From: Xanthomonas bonasiae
Lineage (GTDB): Bacteria; Pseudomonadota; Gammaproteobacteria; Xanthomonadales; Xanthomonadaceae
Length of the DNA stretch: 64,000 bases
NCBI RefSeq assembly: GCF_017163705.1
Contig: NZ_JAFIWB010000006.1
Location: forward strand, 62,001 to 126,000
Direction of reading: 5' to 3'
How positions within the stretch are numbered: the stretch's first letter is position 1; each line of letters begins with the position of its first letter. This document shows, in pieces, positions 1 through 9,933 of the stretch. The notes below the pieces were generated by a model. It did not search any database, was not told where the DNA came from, and saw only the letters and a program-made list of their open reading frames with translations. The position numbers and the translations under genes are program-made.

Positions 1-111
1 TGGCGGCGGCTCGGGCCGCACCGGCTGGTGAGTCACCTGTTCCACCGCCGCCGGCGCGACCAGCTCGGTGACATTGGTCCTGGCCAGCAAGGCCTGCATC
101 TTCGGATCCAC
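1..111 (-). CDS. Partial CDS, N-terminus of an unidentified protein
   Basis: A minus-strand reading frame runs off the left edge. It could begin at a GTG (position 111) or an ATG (position 99), with a GGGG run just upstream of the GTG. The visible 37 residues begin VDPKMQALLARTNVTELVAP and then become rich in Val, Pro and Glu. The composition looks coding, but there is too little to place it in a family. It would be transcribed in the same direction as cysNC, about 140 bases downstream of it. No function is proposed. Confidence 0.3.
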   Translation of the reverse strand, partial: MDPKMQALLARTNVTELVAPAAVEQVTHQPVRPEPPP

Positions 112-250
112 GCGTTCCCCCTGAACGTTGCCGCAAGGATCCGGCCCCGGGGTGTCCCTGGATCCACACCGCCTCCCTGCATGCATAGGATGCGCACCGG
201 CGCGGCGGCCGGCAACTCCCGCTGCGCCGCCGCGCCGCCGGCGTCCGCGC

Positions 251-2236
251 TCAGTCGTGCGCGTCCAGCCACCCCAGCACCTGCGCCGCCAGCGCCTCGG
301 CGTTGTCGCCGTCCGCGCGCAGGTGCAGCTCCGGCTGCTCCGGCGCCTCGTACGGCGAATCGATGCCGGTGAAGTTGGGGATCTGCCCGGCGCGGGCCTT
401 GGCGTACAGCCCCTTCACGTCGCGCGCCTCGGCCACGTGCAGCGGCACGTCGACGAAGACCTCGACGAATTCGCCCTCGGCGAAGCGCTCGCGCGCCATG
501 CGCCGCTCGGCACGGAACGGCGAGATGAAGCTGACCAGCACGATCAGCCCGGCGTCGGCCATCAGGCGCGCCACCTCGGCGACGCGGCGGATGTTCTCCA
601 CCCGGTCCTCGTCGGTGAAGCCCAGGTCGCGGTTCAGCCCGTGCCGCACGTTGTCGCCGTCGAGGATGAACGTGTGATAGCCGAGCGCATGCAGGCGCTT
701 GTCGACCAGATTGGCGACGGTGGACTTGCCGGCGCCGGACAGGCCGGTGAACCACAGCACCTTCGGCGACTGGCCCTTGATCCGCGCGCGCGCGGCGCGG
801 TCCACGTCCAGGTGCTGCCAGTGCACGTTGCCGGCGCGGCGCAGCGCGAAATCCAGCGTGCCGGCGGCGACGGTGGCGTTGCTCTGCCGGTCGATCAGGA
901 TGAAGCCGCCGAGTGCGCGGTTGCGCGCGTACGGCTCGAAGACGATCGACTCGTCCAGCGACAGGTTGCAGTAGCCGACCTCGTTCAATTCCAGGCGCTT
1001 GGCCGCCAGCCGCTCCTGCGTGTTCACGTCGATGCGGTGCTTGATCTCGCTGACGCTGGCCGACACCGTGCGCGTGCCGATCTTCAGCCAGTACGGGCGC
1101 CCCGGCAGCAGTGCGGCATCGTCCATCCACAGCACGTGCGCGGCGAACTGGTCGGCCACCTCCGGCGGGTCGGCGGCGGCGGCGATCACGTCGCCGCGGC
1201 TGATGTCGATCTCGTCGGCCAGGGTCAGCGTCACCGCCTGCCCGGCCACGGCCCGGTCCACGTCGCCAGCGCCGTCGAGCACCCGTGCGACGGTGGAGCG
1301 GCGCGCCGACGGCAGCACCACCACCGCGTCGCCCGGCCGCACCTGGCCGGCCGCGAGCGTACCGGCGAAACCGCGGAACTGCTGGTTCGGGCGGTTGACC
1401 CATTGCACCGGCAGGCGCAGGCCGCTGTCGGCGTCGCGCGCGGCCAGGTCCAGACCTTCCAGGTATTCGAGCAAGGCCGGGCCGCCATACCAGGGCGTGC
1501 GCGCGGACCGCTGCGACAGGTTGTTGCCGTCGAGCGCCGACAGCGGGATGCAGTGCACCTGCGCGATGCCCAGTTGCGCGGCCAGCGCGCGGTAACTGGC
1601 GACGATCGCATCGAAGGTGGCCTGGTCGAAATCGACCAGGTCCATCTTGTTGACCGCCAGCACCACGTGGCGGATGCCGAGCAGCGAGACGATGTAGCTG
1701 TGGCGGCGGGTCTGGGTCAGCAGGCCCTTGCGCGCATCGACCAGCACCACCGCCACGTCGGCGGTGGAAGCGCCGGTGGCCATGTTGCGGGTGTACTGCT
1801 CGTGGCCGGGGCAATCGGCGACGATGAACTTGCGCTTGTCGGTATCGAAGTAGCGGTAGGCCACATCGATGGTGATGCCCTGCTCGCGCTCGGCGGCCAG
1901 GCCGTCGAGCAGCAGCGCGTAGTCGATCTCGCCGCCGCGGGTGCCGTGGCGCTTGCTGTCGGCGCTGAGCGCGGCGAGCTGGTCGTCGAACAGGCGCTTG
2001 CTGTCGTACAGCAGGCGCCCGATCAGCGTGCTCTTGCCGTCGTCGACGCTGCCGCAGGTGATGAAGCGCAGCAGCGGCTTGTGTTCGTGCTGCTGCAGGT
2101 AGGCGGCGACCGCGTCGCCGCCGGGATTCGGGATTCGGGATTCGGGATTCGCAACAGCGTCCCCACCCCTTCCTGCGTCCACGGCGGAAGACTGCCTTTC
2201 CGAATCCCCAATCCCGAATCCCGAATCCCGGCTCAT
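251..2236 (-). CDS. cysN: Bifunctional sulfate adenylyltransferase subunit 1 / APS kinase (CysN-CysC fusion)
   Basis: This is the GTP-binding subunit of ATP sulfurylase fused to adenylylsulfate kinase, turning sulfate into APS and then PAPS in the cytoplasm. The CysN part carries the translation-factor-type GTPase motifs [17 protein letters not shown] and NKMDLVD. The CysC part, in roughly the last 200 residues, begins at a second P-loop, [10 protein letters not shown], and ends DAHD. The start overlaps the cysD stop in TGATG, so translation is probably coupled. The 661-residue product has an odd N-terminus: after Met-Ser, about 37 residues ([12 protein letters not shown]... to ...ESRIPNPG) are encoded by an inverted-repeat element (2121-2231), before the normal sequence resumes at [10 protein letters not shown]. 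The fused CysN-CysC arrangement is known in several proteobacteria. Function is secure; the exact start is inferred from the coupling. Confidence 0.95.
   Translation of the reverse strand: MSRDSGFGIGDSERQSSAVDAGRGGDAVANPESRIPNPGGDAVAAYLQQHEHKPLLRFITCGSVDDGKSTLIGRLLYDSKRLFDDQLAALSADSKRHGTRGGEIDYALLLDGLAAEREQGITIDVAYRYFDTDKRKFIVADCPGHEQYTRNMATGASTADVAVVLVDARKGLLTQTRRHSYIVSLLGIRHVVLAVNKMDLVDFDQATFDAIVASYRALAAQLGIAQVHCIPLSALDGNNLSQRSARTPWYGGPALLEYLEGLDLAARDADSGLRLPVQWVNRPNQQFRGFAGTLAAGQVRPGDAVVVLPSARRSTVARVLDGAGDVDRAVAGQAVTLTLADEIDISRGDVIAAAADPPEVADQFAAHVLWMDDAALLPGRPYWLKIGTRTVSASVSEIKHRIDVNTQERLAAKRLELNEVGYCNLSLDESIVFEPYARNRALGGFILIDRQSNATVAAGTLDFALRRAGNVHWQHLDVDRAARARIKGQSPKVLWFTGLSGAGKSTVANLVDKRLHALGYHTFILDGDNVRHGLNRDLGFTDEDRVENIRRVAEVARLMADAGLIVLVSFISPFRAERRMARERFAEGEFVEVFVDVPLHVAEARDVKGLYAKARAGQIPNFTGIDSPYEAPEQPELHLRADGDNAEALAAQVLGWLDAHD
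2121..2231. repeat. 111-bp inverted-repeat element with GGGATTC arms, inside the cysN coding region
   Basis: The left arm (2121-2151) is four GGGATTC-type blocks. The right arm (2201-2231) is its reverse complement with one mismatch in 31 bases. The arms enclose 49 bases. The element is 111 bp, exactly 37 codons, and lies three bases inside the cysN start codon, so it extends the protein without shifting frame. A related copy is at 5228-5345 and a single arm at 55093-55123, so this is a dispersed family, not a chance repeat. As RNA it would fold into a long hairpin at the start of cysN. Confidence 0.85.
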
Positions 2237-3144
2237 CAGAAATACCCTTCCAACTTCTTCTTCTCCATCGACGCGCCCGGATCCTGATCGATCACCCGCC
2301 CCTGCCGCTCCGAGGTGGTGGTCAGCAGCATCTCGGCGATGATCTTTTCCAGCGTGTCGGCCTGCGACTCGACCGCGCCGGTCAGCGGATAGCAGCCCAG
2401 GGTACGGAACCGCACCTGTCGCCGCTGCGGCACTTCGCCGTCGCGCAGCGGCAGCCGCGCGTCGTCCACCAGGATCAGCGCGCCGTCGCGCTCCACCACC
2501 GGGCGTTCGGCGGCGAAATACAGCGGCACCACCGGAATCGCTTCGCGGTAGATGTACAGCCAGATATCCAGCTCGGTCCAGTTGGACAGCGGGAACACGC
2601 GCACGCTCTCGCCGGCATGGACCCGGGCGTTGTACAGATTCCACAGCTCGGGGCGCTGGTTCTTCGGGTCCCAGCGATGCTTGTCGTTGCGGAACGAGAA
2701 CACCCGCTCCTTGGCCCGCGCCTTCTCCTCGTCGCGGCGCGCGCCGCCGATCGCCGCGTCGAACCGGCCCTGGTCCAGCGCCTGCTTCAGGCCCTGGGTC
2801 TTCATCACGTCGGTATGCACGGTCGCGCCGTGCGTGAACGGGCCGATGTCCTGGGCGATGCCGTCGGGATTGATGTGCACGCGCAGGTCCACCCCGGTTT
2901 CGGCGGCGCGGCGGTCGCGGAACGCGATCATCTCGCGGAACTTCCAGCGCGTGTCCACGTGCAGCAACGGGATCGGCGGAGGCGCCGGCGCGAACGCCTT
3001 CAGCAGCAGGTGCAGCAGCACCGAGCTGTCCTTGCCGACCGAATACAGCAGCACCGGATTGCGGAACTCGGCGGCCACCTCGCGCAGGATGTGGATGCTT
3101 TCGGCCTCGAGCCGGTCGAGGTGGGACAGGGCGGAAGAACGCAT
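2236..3144 (-). CDS. cysD: Sulfate adenylyltransferase subunit 2 (ATP sulfurylase small subunit)
   Basis: This is the catalytic subunit of the heterodimeric ATP sulfurylase. It belongs to the PP-loop ATP pyrophosphatase family and forms APS from sulfate and ATP while CysN hydrolyses GTP. At 302 residues it matches the usual length. The sequence shows the PP-loop [13 protein letters not shown] near residue 40, then [26 protein letters not shown] and the family's C-terminal ending KKKLEGYF. The start is the ATG followed by [14 protein letters not shown], the normal CysD N-terminus. It is the first gene of a cysD-cysNC operon and is divergent from cysJ across about 200 bp. Confidence 0.96.
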   Translation of the reverse strand: MRSSALSHLDRLEAESIHILREVAAEFRNPVLLYSVGKDSSVLLHLLLKAFAPAPPPIPLLHVDTRWKFREMIAFRDRRAAETGVDLRVHINPDGIAQDIGPFTHGATVHTDVMKTQGLKQALDQGRFDAAIGGARRDEEKARAKERVFSFRNDKHRWDPKNQRPELWNLYNARVHAGESVRVFPLSNWTELDIWLYIYREAIPVVPLYFAAERPVVERDGALILVDDARLPLRDGEVPQRRQVRFRTLGCYPLTGAVESQADTLEKIIAEMLLTTTSERQGRVIDQDPGASMEKKKLEGYF

Positions 3145-3351
3145 CGGGGACAACGCAAGGCTCGTTGGGAAGGGGTACGTACAGAGGGTAGCAGCGGCCG
3201 CGACGCCTGGGGCGACCGGGGCCGGCAGTGTGTGATGGGTCTGGCAGGCACTGAAATAAGCGGGGGGCATAAGCCGATAACCCCTGCTCCTTTCTGCCCC
3301 GCGCAACGAATCCCTAACATCGGTCATCCCTTCTTCCCACCCGGACCGGTC
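3145..3351. promoter_or_regulatory. Divergent control region between cysD and cysJ
   Basis: This 207-bp region separates the start codons of two divergent sulfate-assimilation operons and must hold both promoters. Near 3268-3285 it contains CATAAGCCGATAACCCC, which shares an ATAACC core with the cysB-cysG intergenic region near 18745. CysB-family regulators bind AT-rich, loosely conserved sites, so this is a plausible but unproven binding site. Confidence 0.5.
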
Positions 3352-5223
3352 ATGACCGCCGCCTCGCCCGCGTTGCCGCCCAGCCCCTTGCCCGACGAGC
3401 GCAAGGCGCTGCTGGCGCGGACGGTGGAGGGGCTGGATGCGGCCAGCCTGTGGTGGCTGTCCGGCTATGCCGCCGGCCTGGCCCAGGGCCAGGGCCATGC
3501 ACCGCCCTCGCTGGCGGTGTTGCCGGGCGGCGCCGCGACCAGCCAGACCGCGCAGCGGCTGAGCATTGTCTACGGCAGCCAGACCGGCAACGCCCGCCGC
3601 GCCGCCGAGCAACTGGCGGCCGACGCCGAGGCCGCCGGGCTGACGGTCCGCCTGCTGCGCGCCGACGCCTACCCGACCCGCGAACTGGCCAGCGAGCGCC
3701 TGCTGTACGTGGTCATCAGCACCCAGGGCGAAGGCGATCCGCCGGACGACGCGATCGGCCTGGTCGAATTCCTGCAGGGCCGCCGCGCGCCCAAGCTGCC
3801 GGAACTGAAATACGCGGTGCTCGGCCTGGGCGATTCCAGCTACGCCGACTTCTGCGGCATCGGCAAGCGCATCGATGCGCGCCTGGCCGAACTCGGCGCG
3901 CAGCGGCTGCTGCCACTGGGCGAGGCCGACCTGGACATCGACACCGTGGCGACCCCGTGGCGCGCGCAGGCGCTGACGCAGGCGCGCGAGCTGCTGAAGA
4001 GCGCGGCCGCGCCGTCGGCGACGGTGACCCCGCTGCGCAGCAGCGCCGCGGCGGCGTGGAACCACGAGCGCCCGTTCGCCGCCGAGGTGCTGGCCAACCA
4101 GCGCATCAGCGGCCGCGATTTCAAGGGTCCGCGCTATGCCGCGCATGGCAAGGCCGACAAGGACGTGCGCCACCTGGAACTGTCGCTGGCCGGCAGCGGC
4201 CTGCACTACGAACCCGGCGACGCGCTGGGCATCCGCCACCGCAATCCGCCGGCGCTGGTCGAGGCCATTTTGACGGCGACGCGACTCGACGGTCATGCCG
4301 ACGTCACCGTCGATGCGCAGACTCTTCCCCTGCACGAGTGGCTCGCCGCGCATCGCGAACTGACCCGGGCCTCGCGGCCGTTCCTGGCCGCGGTCGCCCG
4401 CCGCTCAGCCGCCCCGGCGCTGGAGCAGTTGCTCGACCCTACCCAGACCGCCGGTCTGGCGGCGTTGCTGGCCGATCACCAGGTGATCGACGTGCTGCGA
4501 CGCTGGCCGGCGGATTGGGACCACAGCGCACTGCTGGAGGCGCTGCGGCCCCTGGCCCCGCGCCTGTATTCGATCGCCTCCAGCCGCAAGCGGGTCGGCG
4601 ATGAAGTCCACCTTGCCGTCGACGTGCTGGCCTACCAGGCGCACGGCCACGCCCATGGCGGCGCGGCCAGCGGCTTTCTGGCCGCCCTGGCCGAAGGCGA
4701 CAGCGCCCCGGTCTACATCGAACCCAACGAACGCTTCCGGGTGCCGGCCGACGCCAGCCGCGACATCCTGATGATCGGTCCCGGCACCGGCGTGGCGCCG
4801 TTCCGCGGCTTCGTGCAGGAACGCGCCGAGAGCGGCGCCGGCGGCCGCAACTGGCTGTTCTTCGGCGCCCGCCACTTCAACCAGGATTTCCTGTACCAGG
4901 CCGAGTGGCAGCAGGCGCTGCGCAGCGGCGAACTGCAGCGCCTGGACCTGGCGTTCTCGCGCGACGTGCAGCCGCTGCGCGACGGCAACGTGCCGGACAA
5001 GGTGTACGTGCAGCAGCGCCTGCGCGAACACGGCCGCGACGTCTACGACTGGCTGCAGAACGGCGCGCACCTGTACGTGTGCGGCGCGATCGGCATGGGC
5101 AAGGACGTCCACGCCACGCTGCAGCAGATCGTGATCGAGCACGGCGCGCGCAGCGCCGAGGATGCAGCAGCCTATCTCACGGCGCTGCAGCGGGAGGGGC
5201 GGTATGCGCGCGATGTGTATTGA
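3352..5223 (+). CDS. cysJ: Assimilatory sulfite reductase (NADPH) flavoprotein alpha subunit
   Basis: CysJ passes electrons from NADPH through FAD and FMN to CysI for the six-electron reduction of sulfite to sulfide. The 623 residues show, in order: a flavodoxin-like FMN domain (about 60-205, with [24 protein letters not shown] and LGLGDSSY), an FAD domain (about 230-450, with RLYSIASS) and an NADPH domain ([34 protein letters not shown], ending ARDVY). Length and order match the family. The chosen ATG precedes [15 protein letters not shown]. It is first in the cysJIH operon and faces cysD. Confidence 0.95.
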   Translation: MTAASPALPPSPLPDERKALLARTVEGLDAASLWWLSGYAAGLAQGQGHAPPSLAVLPGGAATSQTAQRLSIVYGSQTGNARRAAEQLAADAEAAGLTVRLLRADAYPTRELASERLLYVVISTQGEGDPPDDAIGLVEFLQGRRAPKLPELKYAVLGLGDSSYADFCGIGKRIDARLAELGAQRLLPLGEADLDIDTVATPWRAQALTQARELLKSAAAPSATVTPLRSSAAAAWNHERPFAAEVLANQRISGRDFKGPRYAAHGKADKDVRHLELSLAGSGLHYEPGDALGIRHRNPPALVEAILTATRLDGHADVTVDAQTLPLHEWLAAHRELTRASRPFLAAVARRSAAPALEQLLDPTQTAGLAALLADHQVIDVLRRWPADWDHSALLEALRPLAPRLYSIASSRKRVGDEVHLAVDVLAYQAHGHAHGGAASGFLAALAEGDSAPVYIEPNERFRVPADASRDILMIGPGTGVAPFRGFVQERAESGAGGRNWLFFGARHFNQDFLYQAEWQQALRSGELQRLDLAFSRDVQPLRDGNVPDKVYVQQRLREHGRDVYDWLQNGAHLYVCGAIGMGKDVHATLQQIVIEHGARSAEDAAAYLTALQREGRYARDVY

Positions 5224-5227
5224 GGCT

Positions 5228-5345
5228 GGGATTGGGGAGTCGGGATTGGGGATTCGTAAGAGCGCATTTCTGGAGTGTTGCGATCCTTTGCTGTGCTCAC
5301 CCGTCGGTCCGCTTTACCAATCCCGAATCCCAAATCACGAATCCC
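5228..5345. repeat. 118-bp imperfect inverted-repeat element between cysJ and cysI
   Basis: The arms at 5228-5257 and 5316-5345 are built from GGGATT blocks and match in about 24 of 30 positions when one is reverse-complemented; they enclose about 58 bases. This is the same family as the element inside cysN (2121-2231). It fills almost the whole gap between the cysJ stop and the cysI start, ending 7 bases before the cysI ATG. In the cysJIH transcript it could form a hairpin that affects mRNA stability or access to the cysI ribosome-binding site. Confidence 0.7.
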
Positions 5346-5352
5346 TGCTGCC

Positions 5353-7077
5353 ATGAGCCACTCCGTCGAAGACATCAAAGCCGAAAGCCGCCGCCTGCGC
5401 GGGTCGCTGCTGCAGAGCCTGGCCGATCCGGTCACCGGGGCGCTGCGCGAGGACGATCAGACGCTGATCAAGTACCACGGCAGCTACCAGCAGGACGATC
5501 GCGACCTGCGCGACGAGCGGCGCCGGCAGAAGCTCGAACCGGCCTACCAGTTCATGATCCGCACGCGCACGCCGGGCGGGGTGATCACTCCGGAGCAGTG
5601 GCGCAAGCTCGACGCCATCGCCACCACCTACGGCAACCACTCGCTGCGCATCACCACGCGCCAGGCGTTCCAGTTCCATGGGGTGATCAAGCGCGAGCTG
5701 AAGGCGACGATGCAGGCGATCAACGCCTCACTGATCGATACCCTGGCCGCCTGCGGCGACGTCAACCGCAACGTGCAGGTCGCCGCCAACCCGCTGGCCT
5801 CGCGCGCGCACGCCACGCTGTACGCCGATGCGGCGCGCGTGTCCGAACACCTGCTGCCCAATACCCGCGCCTACTACGAGATCTGGCTGGACGAAGAGCA
5901 GATCGTCGGCAGCGGTCAGGAACAGGAGCCGATCTACGGCGACACCTACCTGCCGCGCAAGTTCAAGATCGGCTTCGCGCTGCCGCCGATCAACGACGTG
6001 GACGTGTTCGCCAACGACCTGGGCTTCATCGGCGTGCTCGGCGCGGACGGCGAACTGGCCGGCTACAACGTCAGCATCGGCGGCGGCATGGGCGCCACCC
6101 ATGGCGACGCCGAGACCTATCCGCGCGTGGCCAACGTGATCGGCTTCATCGCGCGCGACCAGCTGCTCGATGTCGCCACCGCCGTGGTCACCACCCAGCG
6201 CGATCTCGGCAACCGCACCGTGCGCAAGCGCGCGCGCTTCAAGTACACCATCGACGACCACGGCCTGGATGTGGTCGTCGCCGAGATCCAGCGCCGCGCC
6301 GGCATCGCGCTGCAGCCGACCCGCGCGTTCGCGTTCGAGCACAACGGCGACCGCTACGGCTGGAGCGAAGGCGAGGATGGCCGTGCGCACCTGACCCTGT
6401 CGCTGCCGGCCGGGCGCATCGCCGACCATGACGGCGGCGCGCGCCATCTCAGCGGCCTGCGCGAGATCGCCGAACTGCTGCAGCGCGACGGCGATGGCGC
6501 GCATTTCCGCATGACCTCCAACCAGAACCTGGTCATCGCCGGCATTCCGGCCGCGCAGCGCGAGGCGATCGACACCCTGGTGCGCGCGCACGCGCTGGAC
6601 GCCGGCAACCAGGCACGCACCGCGCTGGCGCGCGCGGCGATGGCCTGCGTGGCGCTGCCGACCTGCGGCCTGGCGATGGCCGAGGCCGAGCGCTACCTGC
6701 CCGACTTCGCCGGCAAGCTGGAGCCGTTGCTGGACCGGCACGGGCTGCGCGAGGCGCCGATCCTGCTGCGCATCTCCGGTTGCCCGAACGGTTGCTCGCG
6801 GCCGTATCTGGCCGAGATCGCGCTGGTCGGCAAGGCCCCCGGCCGCTACAACCTGATGCTCGGCGCCGATCACCGCGGCCAGCGCCTGAACACGCTGTAC
6901 CGCGAAAACATCGGCGAGCCGGAAATCCTCGACGCGCTGGATCCGCTGTTCGCGCGTTACGCCAACGAACGCGACGCCGACGAGGGCTTCGGCGATTTCC
7001 TGCACCGCAGCGGCCTGGTCGCGCTGCCTGCCTACCCCACCCACCGCCATCTCATTCCTTCGGAACTGCACGCATGA
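5353..7077 (+). CDS. cysI: Assimilatory sulfite reductase hemoprotein beta subunit
   Basis: CysI is the siroheme and [4Fe-4S] subunit that reduces sulfite to sulfide with electrons from CysJ. The 574-residue product has the two nitrite/sulfite reductase ferredoxin-like half-domains. The cluster and siroheme cysteines lie in [10 protein letters not shown] (around residue 435) and GCPNGCSRP (around residue 475). RTRTPGGV and the arginine-rich [12 protein letters not shown] are typical of the substrate pocket. The ATG follows the repeat element closely, and the stop overlaps the cysH start in ATGA. Siroheme would come from CysG, encoded at 18844-20061. Confidence 0.96.
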   Translation: MSHSVEDIKAESRRLRGSLLQSLADPVTGALREDDQTLIKYHGSYQQDDRDLRDERRRQKLEPAYQFMIRTRTPGGVITPEQWRKLDAIATTYGNHSLRITTRQAFQFHGVIKRELKATMQAINASLIDTLAACGDVNRNVQVAANPLASRAHATLYADAARVSEHLLPNTRAYYEIWLDEEQIVGSGQEQEPIYGDTYLPRKFKIGFALPPINDVDVFANDLGFIGVLGADGELAGYNVSIGGGMGATHGDAETYPRVANVIGFIARDQLLDVATAVVTTQRDLGNRTVRKRARFKYTIDDHGLDVVVAEIQRRAGIALQPTRAFAFEHNGDRYGWSEGEDGRAHLTLSLPAGRIADHDGGARHLSGLREIAELLQRDGDGAHFRMTSNQNLVIAGIPAAQREAIDTLVRAHALDAGNQARTALARAAMACVALPTCGLAMAEAERYLPDFAGKLEPLLDRHGLREAPILLRISGCPNGCSRPYLAEIALVGKAPGRYNLMLGADHRGQRLNTLYRENIGEPEILDALDPLFARYANERDADEGFGDFLHRSGLVALPAYPTHRHLIPSELHA

Positions 7078-7814
7078 GCGCCCTGCCCGCCTCCGCCCAC
7101 CACGATTCCGCCAACGCGCCGGCCACGGCATGGGACCTCGACGCGGTCAATGCGTTGCTGGCGCCTATGACCGCCGTGCAGCGCGTGGCCTGGGCGCTCG
7201 AACACGGCCCGGCCGAGGCCGCGCTGTCGTCGAGCTTCGGCGCGCAGTCGGCGGCGACGCTGCACCTGCTGACCCAGCAGTTGCCGGACATCCCGGTGAT
7301 CCTGATCGATACCGGCTACCTGTTCGCCGAAACCTACCGCTTCGCCGACGCGCTCACCGACAAGCTCAAGCTCAACCTCAAGGTGTACCGGCCACTGGTC
7401 AGTCGCGCCTGGATGGAAGCGCGCCATGGCCGCCTGTGGGAACAGGGCATGGTCGGCATCGAGCAGTACAACAACCTGCGCAAGGTCGAGCCGATGCGCC
7501 GCGCGCTGGACGAACTGAAGGTCGGCACCTGGTTCACCGGCCTGCGCCGCAGCCAGTCCGACAGCCGCGCGCAGACCCCGTTCGTGCAGAAGCGCGGCGA
7601 GCGCTACAAGATCAACCCGATCGCCGACTGGAGCGACCGCGACCTGTGGCAGTACATGCAGCAGCACGGCCTGCCGTACCATCCGCTGTGGGAAGAAGGC
7701 TACGTGTCGATCGGCGACTTCCACACCACCCGCCGCTGGGAACCGGGCATGCGCGAGGAAGACACCCGCTTCTTCGGCCTCAAGCGCGAGTGCGGCATCC
7801 ACGAGGACATCTGA
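7074..7814 (+). CDS. cysH: Phosphoadenosine phosphosulfate (PAPS) reductase
   Basis: CysH reduces PAPS to sulfite and adenosine 3',5'-bisphosphate using thioredoxin. The 246 residues include the PP-loop-like [14 protein letters not shown], the binding segments [12 protein letters not shown] and [10 protein letters not shown], and the C-terminal catalytic cysteine in [10 protein letters not shown]. That is the only cysteine in the protein. The cysteine pairs that hold a [4Fe-4S] cluster in APS reductases are absent, so it should be PAPS-specific, which agrees with the CysC domain encoded nearby. Its start overlaps the cysI stop. A tandem repeat array follows about 45 bases after its stop. Confidence 0.95.
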   Translation: MSALPASAHHDSANAPATAWDLDAVNALLAPMTAVQRVAWALEHGPAEAALSSSFGAQSAATLHLLTQQLPDIPVILIDTGYLFAETYRFADALTDKLKLNLKVYRPLVSRAWMEARHGRLWEQGMVGIEQYNNLRKVEPMRRALDELKVGTWFTGLRRSQSDSRAQTPFVQKRGERYKINPIADWSDRDLWQYMQQHGLPYHPLWEEGYVSIGDFHTTRRWEPGMREEDTRFFGLKRECGIHEDI

Positions 7815-7858
7815 GGCGAGCTTGTCGCAGGCCTCTGCGAGCCCGCGCCAGCTTTTCC

Positions 7859-8425
7859 TGTGGAAGCGACTTCGGTCGCGACGAACGCAGCAATGAACCT
7901 TCCGGCTTCGGGTACGGTCGGGACTGAAGTCCCTCCTACAGCGCACCCAGCAGACACCTCGCGCAGCCCCTGTAGGAGCGGCTTCAGCCGCGACAAACGA
8001 AGCGGTGAACCTTCCGGCTTCGGATACAGCCGGGACTGAAGTCCCTCCCACAGTGCACCTAGCAGACACCTCGCGTAGTCCCTATAGGAGCGGCTTCAGC
8101 CGCGACAAACGAAGCCGTGAACCTTCCGGCTTCGGATACGGTCGGGACTGAAGTCCCTCCTACAGTGCACCCAGCAGACACCTCGCGTAGCCCCTCCTGT
8201 AGGAGCGGCTTCAGCCGCGACAAACGCAGCGGCGAACCTCCCGACTTCGGACGCCGTCGGGACTGAAGTCCCTCCCACAGGGCACCCGGTGAGCCGACCG
8301 CGAGCCCCTTGTGGGAGCGACTTCAGTCGCGACGAGCAGAACGAGGAACCTTGCGGATTCTGATGCTGATGCCATCGGGACCGACGTCCTCACGCAGTAC
8401 ACCCAGCGAATTGGCTGCGAACCCC
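7859..8425. repeat. Tandem array of five palindromic ~112-bp units between cysH and the PepSY gene
   Basis: Units begin at 7859, 7971, 8083, 8198 and 8310 (spacings 112, 112, 115, 112). Each opens with a copy of GGAGCGGCTTCAGCCGCGAC, itself palindromic, continues with a 35-40 base spacer containing CGGCTTCGGATAC, and closes with GGGACTGAAGTCCCTCC, the inverted form of the opening. A linker of about 27 bases leads to the next unit. The last unit is degenerate. The array fills the gap between two convergent genes. The same unit occurs in reverse orientation at 21127-21712. No protein-coding signal is seen in it. Confidence 0.9.
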
Positions 8426-8445
8426 ATGCGCCAAACAGCACCGCC

Positions 8446-9933
8446 TCACTCCCGCCGCAGCACCCACCACCAATCCACCGCCAGCATCAGCAACAGCGAC
8501 ACCCCGACCAGCGGGAACAACACGCCGCCGATCGCCAGCAGCACGAGCACGCCGCGCAAGGTGCGCCGGTCCGCCGGCAGCGGCGGCACGCCCAATCCGC
8601 CGGCCGGGCGCCGCTTCCACCACATCAGCGCGGCGCTGACGCACAACAGCAGGATGCCGATGCACGAGACGATCAGCAGCAGCTGATTGAACGTGCCGTA
8701 TTGCTGCCCCAGGTGCACGTTGATACCCCATTCCAAGGCCTTCGCCATGGGCCCGTAATCGGCGTAGCGCATGTCCAGCAGCACCTTGCCGCTGTACTGG
8801 TCCAGGTGGATCACCCGCTGCTGTGCAAGATCCGGCGGATACACCGACGCGGTGTAGACACCGCGCACGCCACGCGGCAGCGCCACGCTGTAGCCGGCGG
8901 CGATACCCCGCGCCTGGAACCGCGCCACCGCCGCGTCCAGGCCGATGGCGCCGGGCGCCGGCGCCATCGCCTCCATGGCGTTCATCTCCATGCCGCCATG
9001 CGCGGCATGCTCCGCATGCGCATCGTTGCCGTTGTCCGCCACGCTCGATGCCGAAGCCGCAGCCGCATTCGCCGCCGCGGGCATCGGCATCGGCATCGCT
9101 GCAGTCTGCGGCAGCTGCGACTGCGGCAACCGCGCCTGGCGCAGCGACCAGGCCGGCACCTCTGCGTCGCTCAGGCGTTGCGTGGACATCGGCACGTCCA
9201 CGCGCAGGCCAGCCGGATAGCCATAGTGGTGGCCATTGGCGAGACGGTTGACCTGCGCGCCCCAGAACCATGACCACGGCATCCCGGTCAGCGCCAGGAA
9301 CAGCAGCATCGCGCCGACCACGCTGCCGGTCAGCGCATGCGTATCGCGCCAGAACACGCGTTGCGGCGGCCGTCCGCGCACCGTCGTGACGCCGCCGCGG
9401 CGGCCGCGCGGCCACCACAGGTAGACGCCAGTCAGCACCAGCAGGATCGCCCAGCCCGCGGCCACTTCGATCAGTGCGCTGGCCCACGGCCCGACCAGCG
9501 CGAGACTGTGCAGGCGCCGGATCGTCCACGCCACCGTGCCGTGCTCGGGCAAGCTGCCCAGCACGCGCGATCGATACGGATCCACGTACACCACCACGCG
9601 GCGGGCATCGGCGGTCCCCACGGTCACTTCCGCCGACGCGTCGCGCCGCAGCGGCGTGGTGTAGCGCAATGCCTGCCCAGGCTGCGCCGCCAGCGCCACC
9701 TCAAGCAGGCGCTGCGGCGCGACGGCCCGTGCCTGCGCCGGCACCTGCACCGTCTTAAGCGCACGGTGGAAGTAGCCATCGATCGGCTGCTGGTAGACGA
9801 AGGCGGCACCGGTCAGCGCCAGCCACGCCAGCAATGGCAGCACCAGCAGGCCGGCGTAGAAATGCCAGCGCCACACGGCGCGGTAGAAGCGCGCCGGCGG
9901 CGCCGCCGTCGGGTTCGGCATCGCCATCACCAT
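8446..9933 (-). CDS. PepSY-associated transmembrane protein (putative metal reductase)
   Basis: This inner-membrane protein is of the PepSY-TM/PiuB-like family, usually linked to iron or copper uptake beside a TonB-dependent receptor. The 495 residues begin with a cytoplasmic stretch and the helix FYAGLLVLPLLAWLALTGAA; further helices lie at about residues 185-205, 240-260, 385-405 and near the C-terminus. A large periplasmic loop carries a Met- and His-rich stretch (MPMPMP..., HAEHAAHGGMEMNAMEAM), unusual for the family and suggestive of copper binding. It follows the receptor gene directly: the receptor stop lies within ATGGTGATG, so the start could be 9933 or 9927. The family call is firm; the reductase role and metal are inference. 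Confidence 0.8.
   Translation of the reverse strand: MVMAMPNPTAAPPARFYRAVWRWHFYAGLLVLPLLAWLALTGAAFVYQQPIDGYFHRALKTVQVPAQARAVAPQRLLEVALAAQPGQALRYTTPLRRDASAEVTVGTADARRVVVYVDPYRSRVLGSLPEHGTVAWTIRRLHSLALVGPWASALIEVAAGWAILLVLTGVYLWWPRGRRGGVTTVRGRPPQRVFWRDTHALTGSVVGAMLLFLALTGMPWSWFWGAQVNRLANGHHYGYPAGLRVDVPMSTQRLSDAEVPAWSLRQARLPQSQLPQTAAMPMPMPAAANAAAASASSVADNGNDAHAEHAAHGGMEMNAMEAMAPAPGAIGLDAAVARFQARGIAAGYSVALPRGVRGVYTASVYPPDLAQQRVIHLDQYSGKVLLDMRYADYGPMAKALEWGINVHLGQQYGTFNQLLLIVSCIGILLLCVSAALMWWKRRPAGGLGVPPLPADRRTLRGVLVLLAIGGVLFPLVGVSLLLMLAVDWWWVLRRE

Noticed and set aside
128-2287. A 719-codon plus-strand frame opposite cysNC
   Set aside because: Antisense shadow with biased composition. The minus strand has intact GTPase and kinase motifs.
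7859-8425. Possible CRISPR array
   Set aside because: The period is about 112 bp, and the sequence between the palindromic parts is also repeated rather than unique, so there are no spacers. No cas genes are nearby.
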